63,332 nt of DNA from Pilaira anomala (Eukaryota > Mucoromycota > Mucoromycetes > Mucorales > Mucoraceae), in NCBI GenBank assembly GCA_025716855.1, contig JAIXMQ010000104.1:1-63332 (forward strand), in the 5' to 3' direction. This document shows, one piece after another, positions 37,152-50,593 of this stretch. Below the pieces are notes generated by a model, which searched no databases, had not been told where the DNA came from, and was given only the letters and a program-made list of their open reading frames with translations. How positions within the stretch are numbered: position 1 is the first letter of the stretch; the number at the start of each line of letters is the position of its first letter. Both the position numbers and the translations under genes were made by a program.

Positions 37152-40100
37152 TTAATGTCTTCGGCTACTACGATGATCTCTACCTCTGTCTCTTCTGTCA
37201 TCAATACGTCTGTCATCAATTCTTCGATCAGTAGGTCTTCTATCATCCATTCTTCTGTGATCACGCATTCTGTCTTCAATACGAGGACGTTCTTCTCTGG
37301 GTCTTTCAGAGCGAATATCCCTACAATAAATATGTTAGTTTTTTATATTTCAAGAATAAAATGCGAAAATGTAGATAAATATGTACCTTCTCTTTTCTGG
37401 ACGTTCATTTCTTTCTCTATCTCTCTCTGAATCAAGGTTTCTCTTGGTTCCTCGGCTGGGAGAAGTAGATCCTGAATGTCTATCCTCATGACGGCTAGAG
37501 CTAGCTTCAGAAGGAGGGCCGATTCTTGAAGATCTAACACTGGATCTTTCTTCTACACGTACACTACTTGAGGAGGTTGGGTTGGTAGTACTAATACGAG
37601 ATGTTACATCTTTACGGGATGATTCACGAACGGTATCTCGAGAAGCAGTAGTATCTCGAGAAGCAGTAGTATCACGAGAAGCAGCAGTATCTCGAGAAGC
37701 AGCAGTATCGCGAGAAGCAGTAGTATCACGAGCAGCAGTATCACGAGCAGCATCACGAATAGCCTCTCGTGCGGGATCTCTACGAGGAAGTTCACGGTAA
37801 GGTGTTTCAGTACGACTAGGGGCTTCTTTAGGGGATGATCTTCTTGAAGATGAGACAGGTGTACGACGACGATCACTATCATTTGGTCTTGGTGACTTGG
37901 CGTTTCGAACAGTTTCAGTTTCACGAGGACGCTTTCGTTCATTTGTTGGTGATGTGCGTCTGGTTGGACTGGTGGATTTTGAAGAAGAAGGTGTCTGTTT
38001 TGCACTAAATTCTTCACGACGAGTTTCATTCTCTTTTCTTGAATCATCACGTCTGCTATCCTCGCGTCTGGGTTCTTCACGACGAACCTCGTCGCGTCGA
38101 CTCTCTTCACGTCTTGTATCATCACGTCTGGTGTCATCACGTCTTGTATCATCACGTCTTGTATCGTCACGTCTTGTATCATCACGTCTTGCATCATCAC
38201 GTCTTGTATCGTCACGTCTGCTATCATCATGTCGTCTTGAAGATTCTTCACGATCATCAGATCTTGTTCTAGAACTAGATTCCCTTGTGTTAGGTGTTAT
38301 CTTGATTTCAACAGGTGGTGCAGGTGGCGCAGGCTCTTTTAACCCCATAAAATTATTTTTGGTGACCCATTTCGTCTTATACTTTGCAATAAGTCCAATA
38401 TAACTTCTGGCTAAAACTTTGATATTTGCACGGGCTTCTTCTTCTGAAAGTTTCTTTATAATTGCAGCAATAGCTTCACCGTTTTCGATAATGGCAGGGA
38501 AATGAGGAAGGAACTGACGAAGAACAAGGAAGGCGTTTTTGATTAAATGAGATTCGTCTGATTGTAACGCTTGTTCCAATACATTATATACTCTCAAATG
38601 CCATTTAGCCAAGACTCTTTGAAAGTCGTTAAAGCTTAACAAGTCTTCCTTCGCTACATTTTCAGATGGGTTTGAACTCCAATTCTTTTGGAAACCAATG
38701 AGTTTTTCACCTTGTGCCTGTTTGAGATAATATTTTTCATCTGTATGCCAAGAAGCCATTTTTGAAAGAATTTTGAATAAGAATCTTGAATGAATCGTTG
38801 TTTCATATTCAGAAAATGCAAGAAGGTTAACAGCCAAATGTTCAGATAAAATCTTGTCAATCAAAGTTAAACTTGAGAAGTTTTTGGTGTTCATTCGATG
38901 CATCAACATTGAGAATTCAAAACAGAAGGCAGCATCTGATTCAGATTGTGTACTACGAGGCAATAAACAGTGTTGTAAAATATTGTTGATTAATTCAACA
39001 CGATGCATAGAGCTAGGGAACCAGCGTGATACGGAAGATTCTAATACGGCCAATACCTTTTGAACGTGAGCCTTGTGTCTAGGCAAATCTTGTTGAAGTG
39101 CTTCTAAACTAGCCTGGGCATGACGTTCGGCCTTTTTGGCTTCGGGTACTGGTCGGCCATTTACAAAGAAAGCGGAACGCGGGTCTTGACATTGACGAAT
39201 AGTTTCTGTATGACGTTTCATTGCTGCTTCATAATGTGAGACCGGACAATAGATGTCATAAGGACTTAAAGACCAGAATATAACATAGAATTCAGACGTA
39301 AACATACTAGGTACAGGTGGATCATTTAAAATAGTAGATACAGTTTCTGTAAGTGGTTTAAACACGGGCCATACTTCACCATCCACGATAGGTGTATCAA
39401 TTTCAGTAGCAATCTTGTACTTTGTTTTGGGTCTGTTAAAATTCATTGCAACGTCCAAAGGAAGTCTGTAATCTCTAACGAGTACATCCACGTTGGGGAC
39501 CAAATTATTATATTCATCGCCCTCGAAAAGAGAAGTAAGCAATTCGAAATATTGAATTTGAGTTTGACGAATTCGATCCAATTTGAAGCATCGGTCACTA
39601 GCAGGTACACCGATTTCTGCAGTACAGGTTTCCTCCAATCTGTAAAGTAAGACCAAGATTTCAAATCCAACCTTATTTCTACGCAATGATTCCTTGAGTC
39701 GATTCAAAACACGACGGGAGGCGCGACGATTATCTGCAGCAATTGGTGAGAATGCTTCAGCCTTAAGGAAATCAGAACAACCAGCAGCCGTAATTTGATC
39801 ATCTGTGCAGGCACTTCCCAAGATTTCAATTCCACCCATTTTTGTAACAAATTCATTCAACAAGATGAGATCAGCCACTGAATCATCCTCACGTAATCGA
39901 TAGGAAAGATAACGTAAGAGTGGGGTAGAATCAATATCTTGCTTTTTGAAAAGCATACCGGTAAATACTGAGAGAGATCTTAACCAGGTAGCTGGCATAC
40001 CGTCGTCGTTTTGCTTCATCTTCGTTACTCTACCAGGACCTTGAGAGCCAGTCCATTTTTCGGTTAAGACATAACCAAGTACATCATACGAGAAATCACC

Positions 40101-42476
40101 AAGGTAACGACAGGCATCAGCCATCAGAGGAGCCATATTATCAAAGTTTTGTACTTGATCCAGAATAACATTGAACACGACCATAGGGTTAGAATGTGCT
40201 AATTTACCAATATCGCGACCACAACGACGAATATTATTTTTCTCTACACGACGCATCACATATTTGACTGAACGTTCCGTACGAGCTTTCAAGAGTTTAG
40301 CTTCGATTGTCTTTTTGTAAAACTCGGAACCCCATTCACCATAGAGAGAGTAACGTTCTTGGAAAGAAAATCTACAAAGTATTTCCCAAATACTAGCCAT
40401 TGTGCCAGGATTACCTTCACTAAAAGAAATAGCTGGTAATAAGAATTCTCGAAGCATATTTATGCAATGAACTCTACAATCAGGGAATTCAGATTCACGT
40501 TCAATTAAACCGCTAACGATTAACACCAATTTTTGTACCAAGTCAGTTGCTAAATAAGTTTTGTAACCAGCTAAACGCATCAAAGGCATGAATCGAGTTG
40601 TTAAATGTTCTGGTATCTCGCAATATTCCAACTGATCTTTCCATTCTTTATAGAAAAAAACATAACGTTCCATCTTTTGTAAATCTTGCGTATCGTTTAA
40701 TAAAGCATCTGTCACAAGTTTACGTTTTAATTTGATTTCTGTGGGTATCCTTGGGTTAAGGTCATCTTGTGTTGAAAGTGCAGATTTTACTTTTGATTGA
40801 TACGATAACATGTTGAAGTGTTGGTATAGGCTTTTTGTTTTTTCAGGTACGAATGCGTCATAAGCAGGTTGTAAAACAACATCACAGATACGATAAATGT
40901 CGTATTCAAGTTGAGGATACATTTCGATTATTTTTTCATATTCTGTGAGCATAAGTTGAAAGTTTTGAATATCTCCTACAGATAGTAAAGCTTTTACTAA
41001 CTCTACAACGTCATTAGCCTTATACTCTTGCTTCTCCTCTACTTTTTCTGCTGTAACAACAGGTGCCGCAGCACGTTTAACTTTTTCTGTTGCACCTTCT
41101 TCTCCTAATGCACCATACGTCTACATAGATAAGTTGAGTCAATAGTCTGATTTCTGTTAATACTGAAGATTTATATATTTACAGCTAATTTTCCACCAGA
41201 GTTAGATTTGATTTCTTTATTCATGTTGGCAAAATATGTTGTCTTTTGTTCATCCATCTCCTCGGGATATGGACGTAACTACACATGGTAGAGTTTTAGT
41301 GAGTTTTAGTGAGTCACAGTAAAAAGAAAAAAATGTTGCTTACATGTGGTAATATATCACCGGGTAACATGATGTTGTTTTTTAATAAGATCGCAATAGC
41401 CAAATATACTTCTTTGGGTGCAGGTTTACATTGTTCATGAAAGTTGTAAAATCTAAATCCAAATAATTGAGCCATAATAGCGCTGGGATTTGGTTTTTCT
41501 ACTCCATCATAATCACAATGTGTAATTTTTTGAATCCAGCCTGATTGTTTAATCAATTCTACCCAGAACTTGTAATTAATTGTGAGTTGTTTAATAAAGA
41601 AATCCAAGATGATGTCCAAGACACGATTAGGATCCAAATAAAATACACCAATACGAGCAGAAATAATTTTCAGGAAGTTAGGAATTTTATCCATAGGTAT
41701 TGGCTCAAGTTTGCCTTTATCATCGCGTTCATTATTAATACTCAAGTTAGTAAGGTCATTTATAAGACTGGCATAACCTTCAATATCTTCTCTTAAAAGA
41801 TTATACTTCATTTGTTTATACCTATTTATTTGGAAATGAAAGATTTAGTATCATTTATTACAAGCTTTAAAATATAAAGTTTAAGCTTACAATAAGGCAG
41901 TGTTTAAACGAACAAGTCGACGTTCGAATAAGAGTTTGTTAGCAATTATGCCAGTATCAAGTAACAATTGGCTAGACAGATGCATTTTACAGAGACCAGT
42001 ACAAATAGCGTCAGTTGCCTTGATGAAAGAAAAATTAATTAGTTACTTGTAATAATGGTATATAAAAAACATATATCTACTTATATATTTACCACAAGGC
42101 CTTTAATCATTTTAATCAAATTTTGACTCTTTAAGTTATATTCTGGTACAAGCTGCGACATGCCTTCCTTCATTTCGCGTAAAACTTCTAAATCAACATC
42201 TTCAGATTTCAAAGAGTTGATAAAAAGTGTTTGAGTAGGTAACTCGGATTGTTGAAAGTGACCTTCTTCATCCTTGATGATTGCTGTAGCGATTTTTACA
42301 AACCCATCAATTGATCTTTCTCCCACATAAGTCTCGTTACAAATTCTTGAGATGTTTTTACGCAATTCATTTTTGATTGAATCGTCTTGTTTTGCTGCTG
42401 CTAATCTTATTGCTTCATACTCTAGTTCGTAACGAATCTCCTTTGTAAATGATTTATTCTCTTGTCCAGACTCCAT
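37152..42476 (-). CDS. tho2: THO complex subunit 2 (THOC2/Tho2), 6 exons, 1662 aa
   Basis: Scaffold of the THO/TREX complex coupling transcription to mRNA export in the nucleus. Exons (minus): 42476-42093, 42018-41891, 41821-41344, 41278-41183, 41120-37387, 37320-37152. The protein is long and alpha-helical. Recognisable family segments are FYVIFWSLSPYDIYCP, HYEAAMKRHTETI, SRWFPSSMHRVELINN and FSEYETTIHSRFLFKILSKM. After about residue 1280 it becomes an Arg/Asp/Ser-rich tail: repeated RRDDT units (about 1326-1372), Pro/Ser/Thr-rich segments, ASRDT repeats (about 1489-1527), and a final exon of RxxDDRR repeats ending SSRRH. This tail resembles the basic RNA-binding C-terminus of Tho2 proteins. 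Divergent from the MFS gene. Confidence 0.93.
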
Positions 42477-43194
42477 TGTGATGTGTTAAAAAAATAAAAA
42501 ATAAAGAATAAACAACCCAGTTGAAAAAAAAAATGATTTTACCTATGTATTATAAAGTCAGTCACTTTTACTCTTTACGTCAAAAGCAGACCTGATATCA
42601 TATGAATTGAAAGATCGCACTTATCTCTTCTAATAGCTTATTAATTCTATGTATAATTTTTTTTAGTCAAGCTTGCTATGCCTTTCTTTTCAGAAGTGAT
42701 CAACTGTAAATTTTATAACAGCTTATAACATATTCGCGATTGATAACTCTGATAGTCATTATGTAAAACTAATGACGACGTTATGATATATTTCATCTGT
42801 TTCTTTCTTTTACCTTTAGGATTATTTCTTTCTATTTTTTTTTTCTTCTTCTTCTTCTTCATTACATTGTAGGATTTTATTTTGCCTCATGAGGTATCTA
42901 TCTGATGATTATAAAATCGAATCAACAGTCACGGTGATGATCGCTTGATCGAAAAAGAAATGATGAACGATGGTAAACGTCAAGTTTTTTTATTTCATTT
43001 TATTCATGTTATAAATTGACAAAGTCCCGGAAGTAAAGATACTAAATTATAGCCAATCGTTTTGGATACAGCTGACAATGTACTAGAAATAGTTTTATTT
43101 TTTTATCGTCGCTGTTTCGGTTTACGATTAGCCTCCAATCTCTTTTTCTCCTCTTTGTTCTCATTAACTTTTTTTTTCAAAAACAAATAATAAA
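42477..43194. promoter_or_regulatory. Divergent promoter region THO2/MFS transporter
   Basis: A 718-bp gap between divergent genes, AT-rich, with pyrimidine runs (TTC repeats near 42845-42860) and a CT-rich tract just before the MFS ATG. No RNA gene or other feature recognised. Confidence 0.4.
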
Positions 43195-44952
43195 ATGGGT
43201 GAGGTTACACCGTTATTGCCGAAACCATCATCATACAAGATGCCTTCGTCGTGGTATGCTATCTTTCCTATGGTTCTGGTAGCTTTCTCAGGATCGTAAG
43301 TAGCCACTGTGTGATTTTGAGCCGATATATTAAGATATTGTATCCATAGAGCCTTGCTTGCTCCACATGCTCAATTTTATACCGAGGTTTTTTGTACTCG
43401 ATATTATAAATCACAAAACGAACTATTCCCTATCCGAGATTGTGCTATACCTGAAGTACACAAGTTAGTATCGAGAGCTCAAGCGTTAATCATGTTTCTA
43501 ACATATGGATCAAGTAAGCTGATTATAGCGTATTTCCATTCATCACTATACTAATACACTCCAATCTATCAGCGCTTTTGGGCGCTGGATACTACGGTCG
43601 TCTCTCTGATATAAAGGGGAGAGTAACAATCTTAAGAATATCCACATTAGGTACCTTGATATACGTTACTTGCGATTTATTAACCGCGAAATATCATGAA
43701 ACAATCGGTATCTCTCTATTATTCATTGGTCCTCTAATCCGAGGACTTATGGCTGGCGAAAGTGTTCTTATGGCTGCTGTTCAAGCTTATATTGCCGACT
43801 GTACAAGTCCTTCAACAAGGTAATAAGCGTGTCGTAACATTACAGTCATTTGAATGTACTTAATGAATGAATTTTTTTTTCCTCCTAAAAAAAAATTTCA
43901 GAACTGTTGTTTTTGCTCGACTAATGTCAAGCCTATTTATTGGTGCATCAATAGGTCCCTTTGTGGGTAGCTTAATTCTTAAAGTGAGATTAATTGTCAT
44001 TGAGGTACCCTTCAACAAGTAGGCTGATGATTTTATTGTTTTTTAGCACACGGGTGATCTTGTAAATGTATTTTACGCGGCTTGGGTAGTAGACTTAAGT
44101 AACGTGATGTACACACATTATTTTGTGCCAGAATCAAACAAGCGTGTGGTGGATGGTCAGGTAACTGTAACTAAGAAAGCGAAAGGATTTTGGGAACGTC
44201 TCAATATATTTTCGGCCCTCAGAATTTTGTTTCAAAATACGACGCTTCACATGACTAAATATGCGTTACCGTGTATTGCACTGGCCGAGTTTTTGTTAAC
44301 ACTGGTGAAGCGACCCCCTACCTTACTTTACGCCATGCTCAAATTTAAATGGACTGCATATGAAGGTAGTATCTACTATACGTTTGCATCTTTAATGCGT
44401 TTATTTATGATGATTGGTGTATTACCATTGTTATCAAAGATCTTTATTAAGAAACAACCTCAAACAACTGATTCACCTCTAACCCCAGAAGAGAAGAAAT
44501 TAAAAAACTCCATCACGTTTGATATTTGGATGGTAAGGATAGGAATTGGCATAGATGCCATTTCTCTCGCATTGGCTGGATTGGCCACCAACGTGACACT
44601 ATTTATTTTAGCTGGTATGTTACAAAGTTTCTCTGTACTGGCTCAACCCTCAATCAGAAGCTTAGTGGCTAATTTAGCCGAGCCAGAAAAAGTAGGTGAA
44701 CTTTTAGGTGCCGTGGCCATCCTGGACTCAGTTGGAAGTAAATATTATCCTGTTTATTTTCAAAATATAAATATTTACTGTTTTTTTTCTCATTTAGTGA
44801 TAATTGCACATTTAAGCGTCAACACAATATATAGTGCATCAGTAGAAACAATGCCAAGCCTTACTTTTTATATTTGTGCTGTAGCTGCTGGTTGTTCTTG
44901 TCTTTCTGCGTTTTTTGTTAGAAAAACCAGAACAGAGGCAGATTTGGTATAA
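43195..44952 (+). CDS. Major facilitator superfamily transporter, 6 exons, 479 aa
   Basis: Membrane transporter of unknown substrate. Exons: 43195-43295, 43350-43513, 43573-43819, 43902-43983, 44047-44737, 44798-44952. Twelve hydrophobic segments can be traced. The cytosolic loop between TM2 and TM3 carries the MFS signature GAGYYGRLSDIKGRVTILR (GxLxDrxGRr). A second conserved stretch, IGPLIRGLMAG, lies in TM4. The central loop is rich in Lys and contains SPLTPEEKK. The family resembles the tetracycline-resistance-like/MFSD14-type group of fungal MFS proteins, but the substrate cannot be inferred. The N-terminus has a dileucine-type motif (TPLLPK) that may direct vacuolar sorting. Confidence 0.85.
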
Positions 44953-47246
44953 TAAGTATATATATATACTATGTTATTTATGATCATATTATATTTCTTT
45001 AGTTAGTTTGTTACCCAATCAATATCACCATTAAACCATGAAAAGTAATCATTATTATAGTTTCAAAAAACGCGCCGTTCTCTTTTATTAAACAAGTTTC
45101 CTTAGTTGAGCGTAGGATTATTATAAATATGCGTCATTTTAACTTTTTACTTTATTCACTCCTTATTTTATTCTTCCCCTTCTTTTTTTTTTTTTTTTTT
45201 TTTTTTTTTTGTTTCAATTACCGTGCAACCTAAAAAACTAACCAAGAAATCTAATGCGCCGCGGTTTGACAGCCGTTTATCAGAAATTCTTATAATTTTT
45301 TAGTAAAGGATAGAAAGAAGTGCAATAAACCAAATTACAATATTCTGTAATCCCAATACGTCTGTAATATATAATATAAAAATGATATTCATGACAAGAG
45401 ATACAACAATCTTTATTTTGAGTATAGTACCGCAGAAAGGGGAAAATATATCCACTGTTGAAATCAAAATACGCAAACTTATATGTACTTTTTATAGGAG
45501 AGACACATAGGTAAAAAAAACCACTATGCTGTACGTAGATAAATGAGCCTTGAATAATGTCAACTTAGTTATTCAAAAAGTTAAAAAAGAGGCAAAAAAA
45601 AAAAAGCGTCAAAATCCGCCGTGAAAATACAATCGGCGTTTAGCATTTGCATATTCTGAAAAATTGAAGCACCCTTTTATTTTTCTGGAGTTAAATGCCC
45701 TATTAAAGTTAAAGTTTGGTACAATAATATGGCGAGATATTATATCTCTGGAATTTATTTTTAGTAAAAAATGACATTATTTTTAAAATTTTTATATTTT
45801 AACAAATTTGTTGCCAAGTCAACTTTTACCTGGATTACCGCATATTTCAAAACTATAAGTGCATGAAGAAAAAAAAAAGAAGGTTTATTTTATTTCCTTT
45901 AGGAGTAGGTAAACATCAAAATGCCCTAAAAACAATTAAATAGGAGCAACTCATTTTTAAGGACGCGAATGCACCACATTGTAGCCTAAATAACGCTTTG
46001 ACTATTTGTTAATCATGCTACATATATATTTGTGAAAATATTTTATATTCTTTCTTCGCAGAAATTGTCTTGGCAACTTATCTGATATCCGATTGCATGC
46101 GATATAATCGAATAAATCTTTTATGCACCAGCCTTGTACGTTAACAATTCAAAAAACTCTTAAATTAAAAAATATATCGATGATACTACTTATTGAGGTT
46201 AATAACCATAGGAAGCTATTTAGTTAATTTTTTTTTCGGATCTGAAACATCTTCAGTTACTGTTTTCATGCAAAGGGACAAAATTTTTTATGTGATTTGT
46301 CGTACAGTAATACCGCATAACTTCAGCATTGTTTAAATAAAGATGAGCATTATACATGGCGTACGTATTGTCAAAATGCCAAGAAAGAAGACTTACTATA
46401 AAAATTAATAAAAGTGACTTTAATGTATTATATGCAACATCGGGTTCGAATATGGCTTAACAATCGACGTTTTACTTTCAAATTCGTTTGATGTACGGTT
46501 TTCAAAATTTTAAACTTAATTTATATTGCGCTCCAATTTGTTATTTACCTTATTTGTTTGTTTGCTGTTCGAATATCAAATTAGGCTTTTAATTTTTTTA
46601 CTGTTTATCACTGACATTCAAAGATGAAAACATACATACCATTTTGATATTTTATTAATCGGAAATGGTTTATATTACAACAATCCCAAGATTCAATGAA
46701 ATTCGCGTTAGAATATGTCGACCTTTTTACTGACGGGGGGGGGGGGGGTTTAGAGTATCAATTTTTTAAAACTTTTTCCCTTGAATAACACATCGGCTCA
46801 TGTTAGTGCAGCCCTTGACATTACACATGTAGACTTTTTAATTACATTTAGATACTAACTATCATCTCTTTTATAGAATTTACAGATATTCTTGAAGGTT
46901 TATGGTAAAAAACTTTCATCGTGTTCTATTTAGAAAAATAAAAAGACTTAAGATTTACCATTTAATTTTTTTATTGTCATCATTTCCAACCGTGCTAAAT
47001 TGCCGTTTCTTACTTGGTAATAAGTGGAATTTTCTAAAGGTTTGTGAAATAAAAGTATGTCGTAATAATTTTGAGTAGAATCGGGTCAATTAAAAAAAAA
47101 AATTGACTAGCAAACAAATAAAAACAGTATGCATTATGTATACACCATCATATTTTAAGAAAATTACTGGTAGCTTATAAAAAAATATATAAAACTGACT
47201 TTAATAATTATACAAAGGATTGGAATTGATAACAAAAAATGGGATT
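44953..47246. other. Gene-poor AT-rich intergenic region
   Basis: About 2.3 kb with no open frame of note on either strand. Contains a T run of about 28 bases near 45183-45210 and a G run near 46735-46749. No tRNA, terminal repeats or transposon signature could be recognised by eye. Confidence 0.5.
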
Positions 47247-48026
47247 TTATGTCTGTGTCGGTCTCAAACTAATATCGATAACAGAAGATGTTGAAATGGT
47301 GGGAATATTATTATTAGTAGACGATATACTTGCAATAACAGATAAAGTAGAGCTATGGCGAGATAATGGTGCTGACGCATTATGTGCTAGTTGTTTAGCA
47401 CTTACTGTTTCATCATGCTCCTTTAACGCTTTACCTAGTCCAACCAAAACAAATGTAAGCGCAATCAGTGATCCCACTACTATCATCAATATTGCAGCGA
47501 TCCACCTCCGTGGCGATCTCTTTTTCTTTTCAGGGATGATACCAAAGTAGCCCTGCCTTTCTTCATCATCATCACCTACAGCAGTGGAACCTGGTGATAA
47601 ATGAGGGTCGCTGTATGAATGTCTAACAATTTTACCCACATGAGTCTCTGAGCTATTTTGCGATTGTTTTCCCATGCTCCCTCTGTAAGTATCATGTAAT
47701 TCCTCTGAGCAACTATCTGATGTAGTTACTGTTGTCGATGTATTCGCTTTTTTGGGTGCGGTTTTAAAACAAAGTAAAACTTTACAAGGAATCAATCTAA
47801 TCGAATTTAACCAGGACTGATTAGTAGGTGATTTAGGCTTGTTGAACATAGACGAATTTTGTTTAGATGGAACAGTTGTTATGGATGATATATTGTTCAT
47901 AGTTCCTGCGTCATAGAACTCCGCCTTGCCTGTGTCATTGCAATCAATTCTTAATGAAATTGAGGGTTTTTTATCTTTTGAATCTGCTGTAGTTGCGCAC
48001 GAGAGATTTCTATCGTAAGTGTTCAT
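47247..48026 (-). CDS. Single-pass membrane protein of unknown function, 259 aa
   Basis: Single exon, starting at the ATG of MNTYDRNLSC. The first 175 or so residues are hydrophilic and Ser/Thr/Asn-rich with several SP/TP sites. Then a basic KKKRSPRRW segment precedes one TM helix (about residues 180-203, IAAILMIVVGSLIALTFVLVG), followed by about 55 Ser/Thr-rich residues. Without a signal peptide and with positive charges before the TM, an N-in/C-out topology is likely. A GT-AG pair at about 48084-48104 (minus) suggests a 5'-UTR intron. No family recognised; the composition resembles small wall-sensor-like proteins, but that is speculative. Confidence 0.6.
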   Translation of the reverse strand: MNTYDRNLSCATTADSKDKKPSISLRIDCNDTGKAEFYDAGTMNNISSITTVPSKQNSSMFNKPKSPTNQSWLNSIRLIPCKVLLCFKTAPKKANTSTTVTTSDSCSEELHDTYRGSMGKQSQNSSETHVGKIVRHSYSDPHLSPGSTAVGDDDEERQGYFGIIPEKKKRSPRRWIAAILMIVVGSLIALTFVLVGLGKALKEHDETVSAKQLAHNASAPLSRHSSTLSVIASISSTNNNIPTISTSSVIDISLRPTQT

Positions 48027-49533
48027 GCTTTGGTTTTTAAGAAAAGAAAAATAAGAGAATAATGCGGAAGAAAAGGAACAGGCCTGTGATATTATATACA
48101 CTTACGGAGCATATGTTTTATTTGAGCAAAGTTAAGTTATCAAACAATATATAAGTAAACGTCATATACGGGACCTTTGATGGGCATATAAAAATCGGCC
48201 GAATCAAACTAGCGGCCGCTCTACTTGCCGAAAGAGAAGAGCTGTAAAATACAATGTGTAATATGTACATTGTAAATTCGACGATGATCTAACTATCCAA
48301 TCTCTTTTTAAACTTTGAAATTTAATTATTAATTACTTATAATTATTTTTGTTATGTAACTAGAAGTAGTTTTGATATATATGTACTTGCATATGAGTTA
48401 CTTTATGCAATATATCATTAAATATAATATCAAGAGATGTGATGCATGCATGTGAGAGCTTTTCCTCTTAATGTATATATTATACACAATAGTAAATATA
48501 TTGGAATAATAGATGAATACATGTAACATAAAACATTTATTTATAATACTCGACATATATATACATGTAGAAGCAACGTGGGGTTCTGTTAAAATATTGT
48601 ATTAACAGATCAACACTGTATATTCCTAATTTGGTATATGTACTCAAAATAGGATATTAACACATATACTTGTTTTTTTTAGTGATCATAACAAAACCGA
48701 GATCAAGTAAAACCTTCTAATTGTAGTCTTTTTTTTTTTCTGCCCTAAAATAAAACTTTATATTGGCTGTATTCAAATTGAACAATCAAAATTATTTACT
48801 TTTATTCCATCTCACCCTGCTTATATATCATTGCCCTGATTAGTTTAGACTACATGTAAGTTCGTTGTTTCACTGTTCAATCCTTTTAGGCTTCCCCCGC
48901 AGAAGTAGAATAAACTATCCCCATCCCCCGCACTCTCTCTATCTTTCCCCATCTAAACATTCTCCGTTAAATAAAATTTAATTATAAATCAGAAATAGCT
49001 TTGTTAAAATTTTGAAGTTTTTGTAATTGCGATAGTTACAATTTTAAAACCATTATCCTTGTATTTTAAAAAGTGATTTTTGCACTCTCAAAAAAGTTTA
49101 ACTTTGAATACAAAATGTAACCCTGATAAGCTAGATCGAAAAAAAAGTAAGGAGAAATGAAAGGTATGTTTTTTTTATCATTCAGAGTGACGCCAAAATG
49201 GGAGTACGCGCCTGTAATCTTATAAAAAAAGTCTCCTTTCTTCTTACTGGTTCTAAGTTATTTTATACTGTTGGTAAATTATGTAATGCTGTGCACTGTT
49301 GACAGTTAAGTACATTTTTAGCCACTCTCACATCATTAACTTAAAAATAGAATTTTATTATACATATTTTTTTCAAAAAAAATGAGAGAAGATTTAAAAC
49401 ATATTAAAAAAAGAAGAAATCATATTAATAGTAAACAGAAGAATACACATATTAGCACATATACAGACAGAAAAAGAGGAAATTTGTCACCATAGTAAAA
49501 AGAAGATTAGAGAGAGAGAGAGAGAGTTTCAGA
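48027..49533. other. Intergenic, no gene recognised
   Basis: AT-rich sequence with scattered TA-rich patches (for example ATGTATATAT near 48470) and a (GA)n tract at about 49509-49528 just after the stop of the next minus-strand gene. No supported gene. Confidence 0.45.
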
Positions 49534-49941
49534 TTATTCGATTTGATATGAAGTTACACCAGGTGTTGGAGTACCTAGGTGGCGATCCCATTGCTGTTGT
49601 TGTTGAACAATAAGCTTTTGGTTTATTTCATTGGCCATCCTTTTTAATCGACGTTCCAAATGACGCACTTGAGACATCAAATCATCATATGCAATACTTA
49701 ATTCTCGATCTACCTCATTTAAGTGTTCTTCAGTTAAATTCTCTTCCACTGTGAATGCGTTACGAATTGATTCGAGCACAATGTGAATTGTGTTCCATTC
49801 ATAGAATAAATGATCCAAATCATTTTGAAAGTGGTCAATAGTAGAAGCAATAGCGTTTGTATCTTGATTGGTAGACATTTGTTGATATAAGTCACCAAGT
49901 TGATTGTATGCAGTGGAATAGTATAAGGGAAATAAGTTCAT
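49534..49941 (-). CDS. Small helical/coiled-coil protein, 135 aa
   Basis: The open frame extends upstream to 50172, but the Phe-rich 5' part looks like untranslated pyrimidine tract, so I start at the ATG of MNLFPLYYS. The protein is almost entirely helical: an N-terminal pair (STAYNQLGDLYQQM; TIDHFQNDLDHLFYEWNTIHIVL), a central acidic helix, and a coiled coil (LMSQVRHLERRLKRMANEINQKL), then a polyglutamine run and a short tail. The layout recalls small Mediator head/tail subunits such as MED29, but no diagnostic motif supports this. Divergent from the Cks gene. An upstream exon cannot be excluded. Confidence 0.5.
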   Translation of the reverse strand: MNLFPLYYSTAYNQLGDLYQQMSTNQDTNAIASTIDHFQNDLDHLFYEWNTIHIVLESIRNAFTVEENLTEEHLNEVDRELSIAYDDLMSQVRHLERRLKRMANEINQKLIVQQQQQWDRHLGTPTPGVTSYQIE

Positions 49942-50593
49942 GTCAAAATCAACTTTGACACAATGAGTGGGTATAATTTTGTAAACAAAAAAAAAGGTAA
50001 AAAAGGGTTTAAAGTTGAAAGAAGTAAAAAAAAAAAGTTGAATGGAGAAAGAAAAGAGATAAAAAGCTGAAAAAAAAGTATTTATATTCATAATACTACT
50101 AGCCACATTATGGTGGCAATATCGATGAAATGGACTACATATACAGTGTGCACAAAAACACCTGGGATGCATATAGAAAAATTATGATAGTTTAAAAGGA
50201 TCCCGGTTTGGAGTCATTCTATGCGCCACTCAATAAATACACAGGTAATTTCAATTTTGAGTTATGTGCAGAAACTATGATTACCAAAAGTAGTCGATCA
50301 TCCGATCCCTTAAATAATAAATTATCATCTTGAACTTTCTTTTTCTCCTTGTTTATTTAAATAAAACTTGTAAAAGATTTGGAATTATGTTAATCGCTGT
50401 AATTAAAGCATCTTTTTTTTTTCTCTTTCTCTATTTTGTGAATATATACATATATTTCATTAGGCGACCATATATCACTCTTGGCACAAAATGATAAATT
50501 ATGCAGAAAAAAAAAAGGAAGGCGCGTATTGAAAATTCAACGTGACGTCTTCGCGATTCTTTTTTTTTTTCTTTTTCATACACAATTATAAAG
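49942..50593. promoter_or_regulatory. Divergent promoter region helical protein/Cks
   Basis: The 652-bp gap between divergent genes. Contains repeated poly(A)/poly(T) tracts and a pyrimidine tract (about 50559-50577) right before the Cks ATG. No other gene. Confidence 0.4.

Noticed and set aside
37582..38403. Long plus-strand and alternative minus-frame open frames over the THO2 tail
   Set aside because: They are shadows of the RRDDT/ASRDT codon repeats; only the THO2 frame joins flanking exons and the family sequence.
47239..47550. Plus-strand open frame opposite the 3' end of the single-TM gene
   Set aside because: Antisense of Ser/Thr-rich coding sequence; the minus frame is longer and contains a plausible TM helix.
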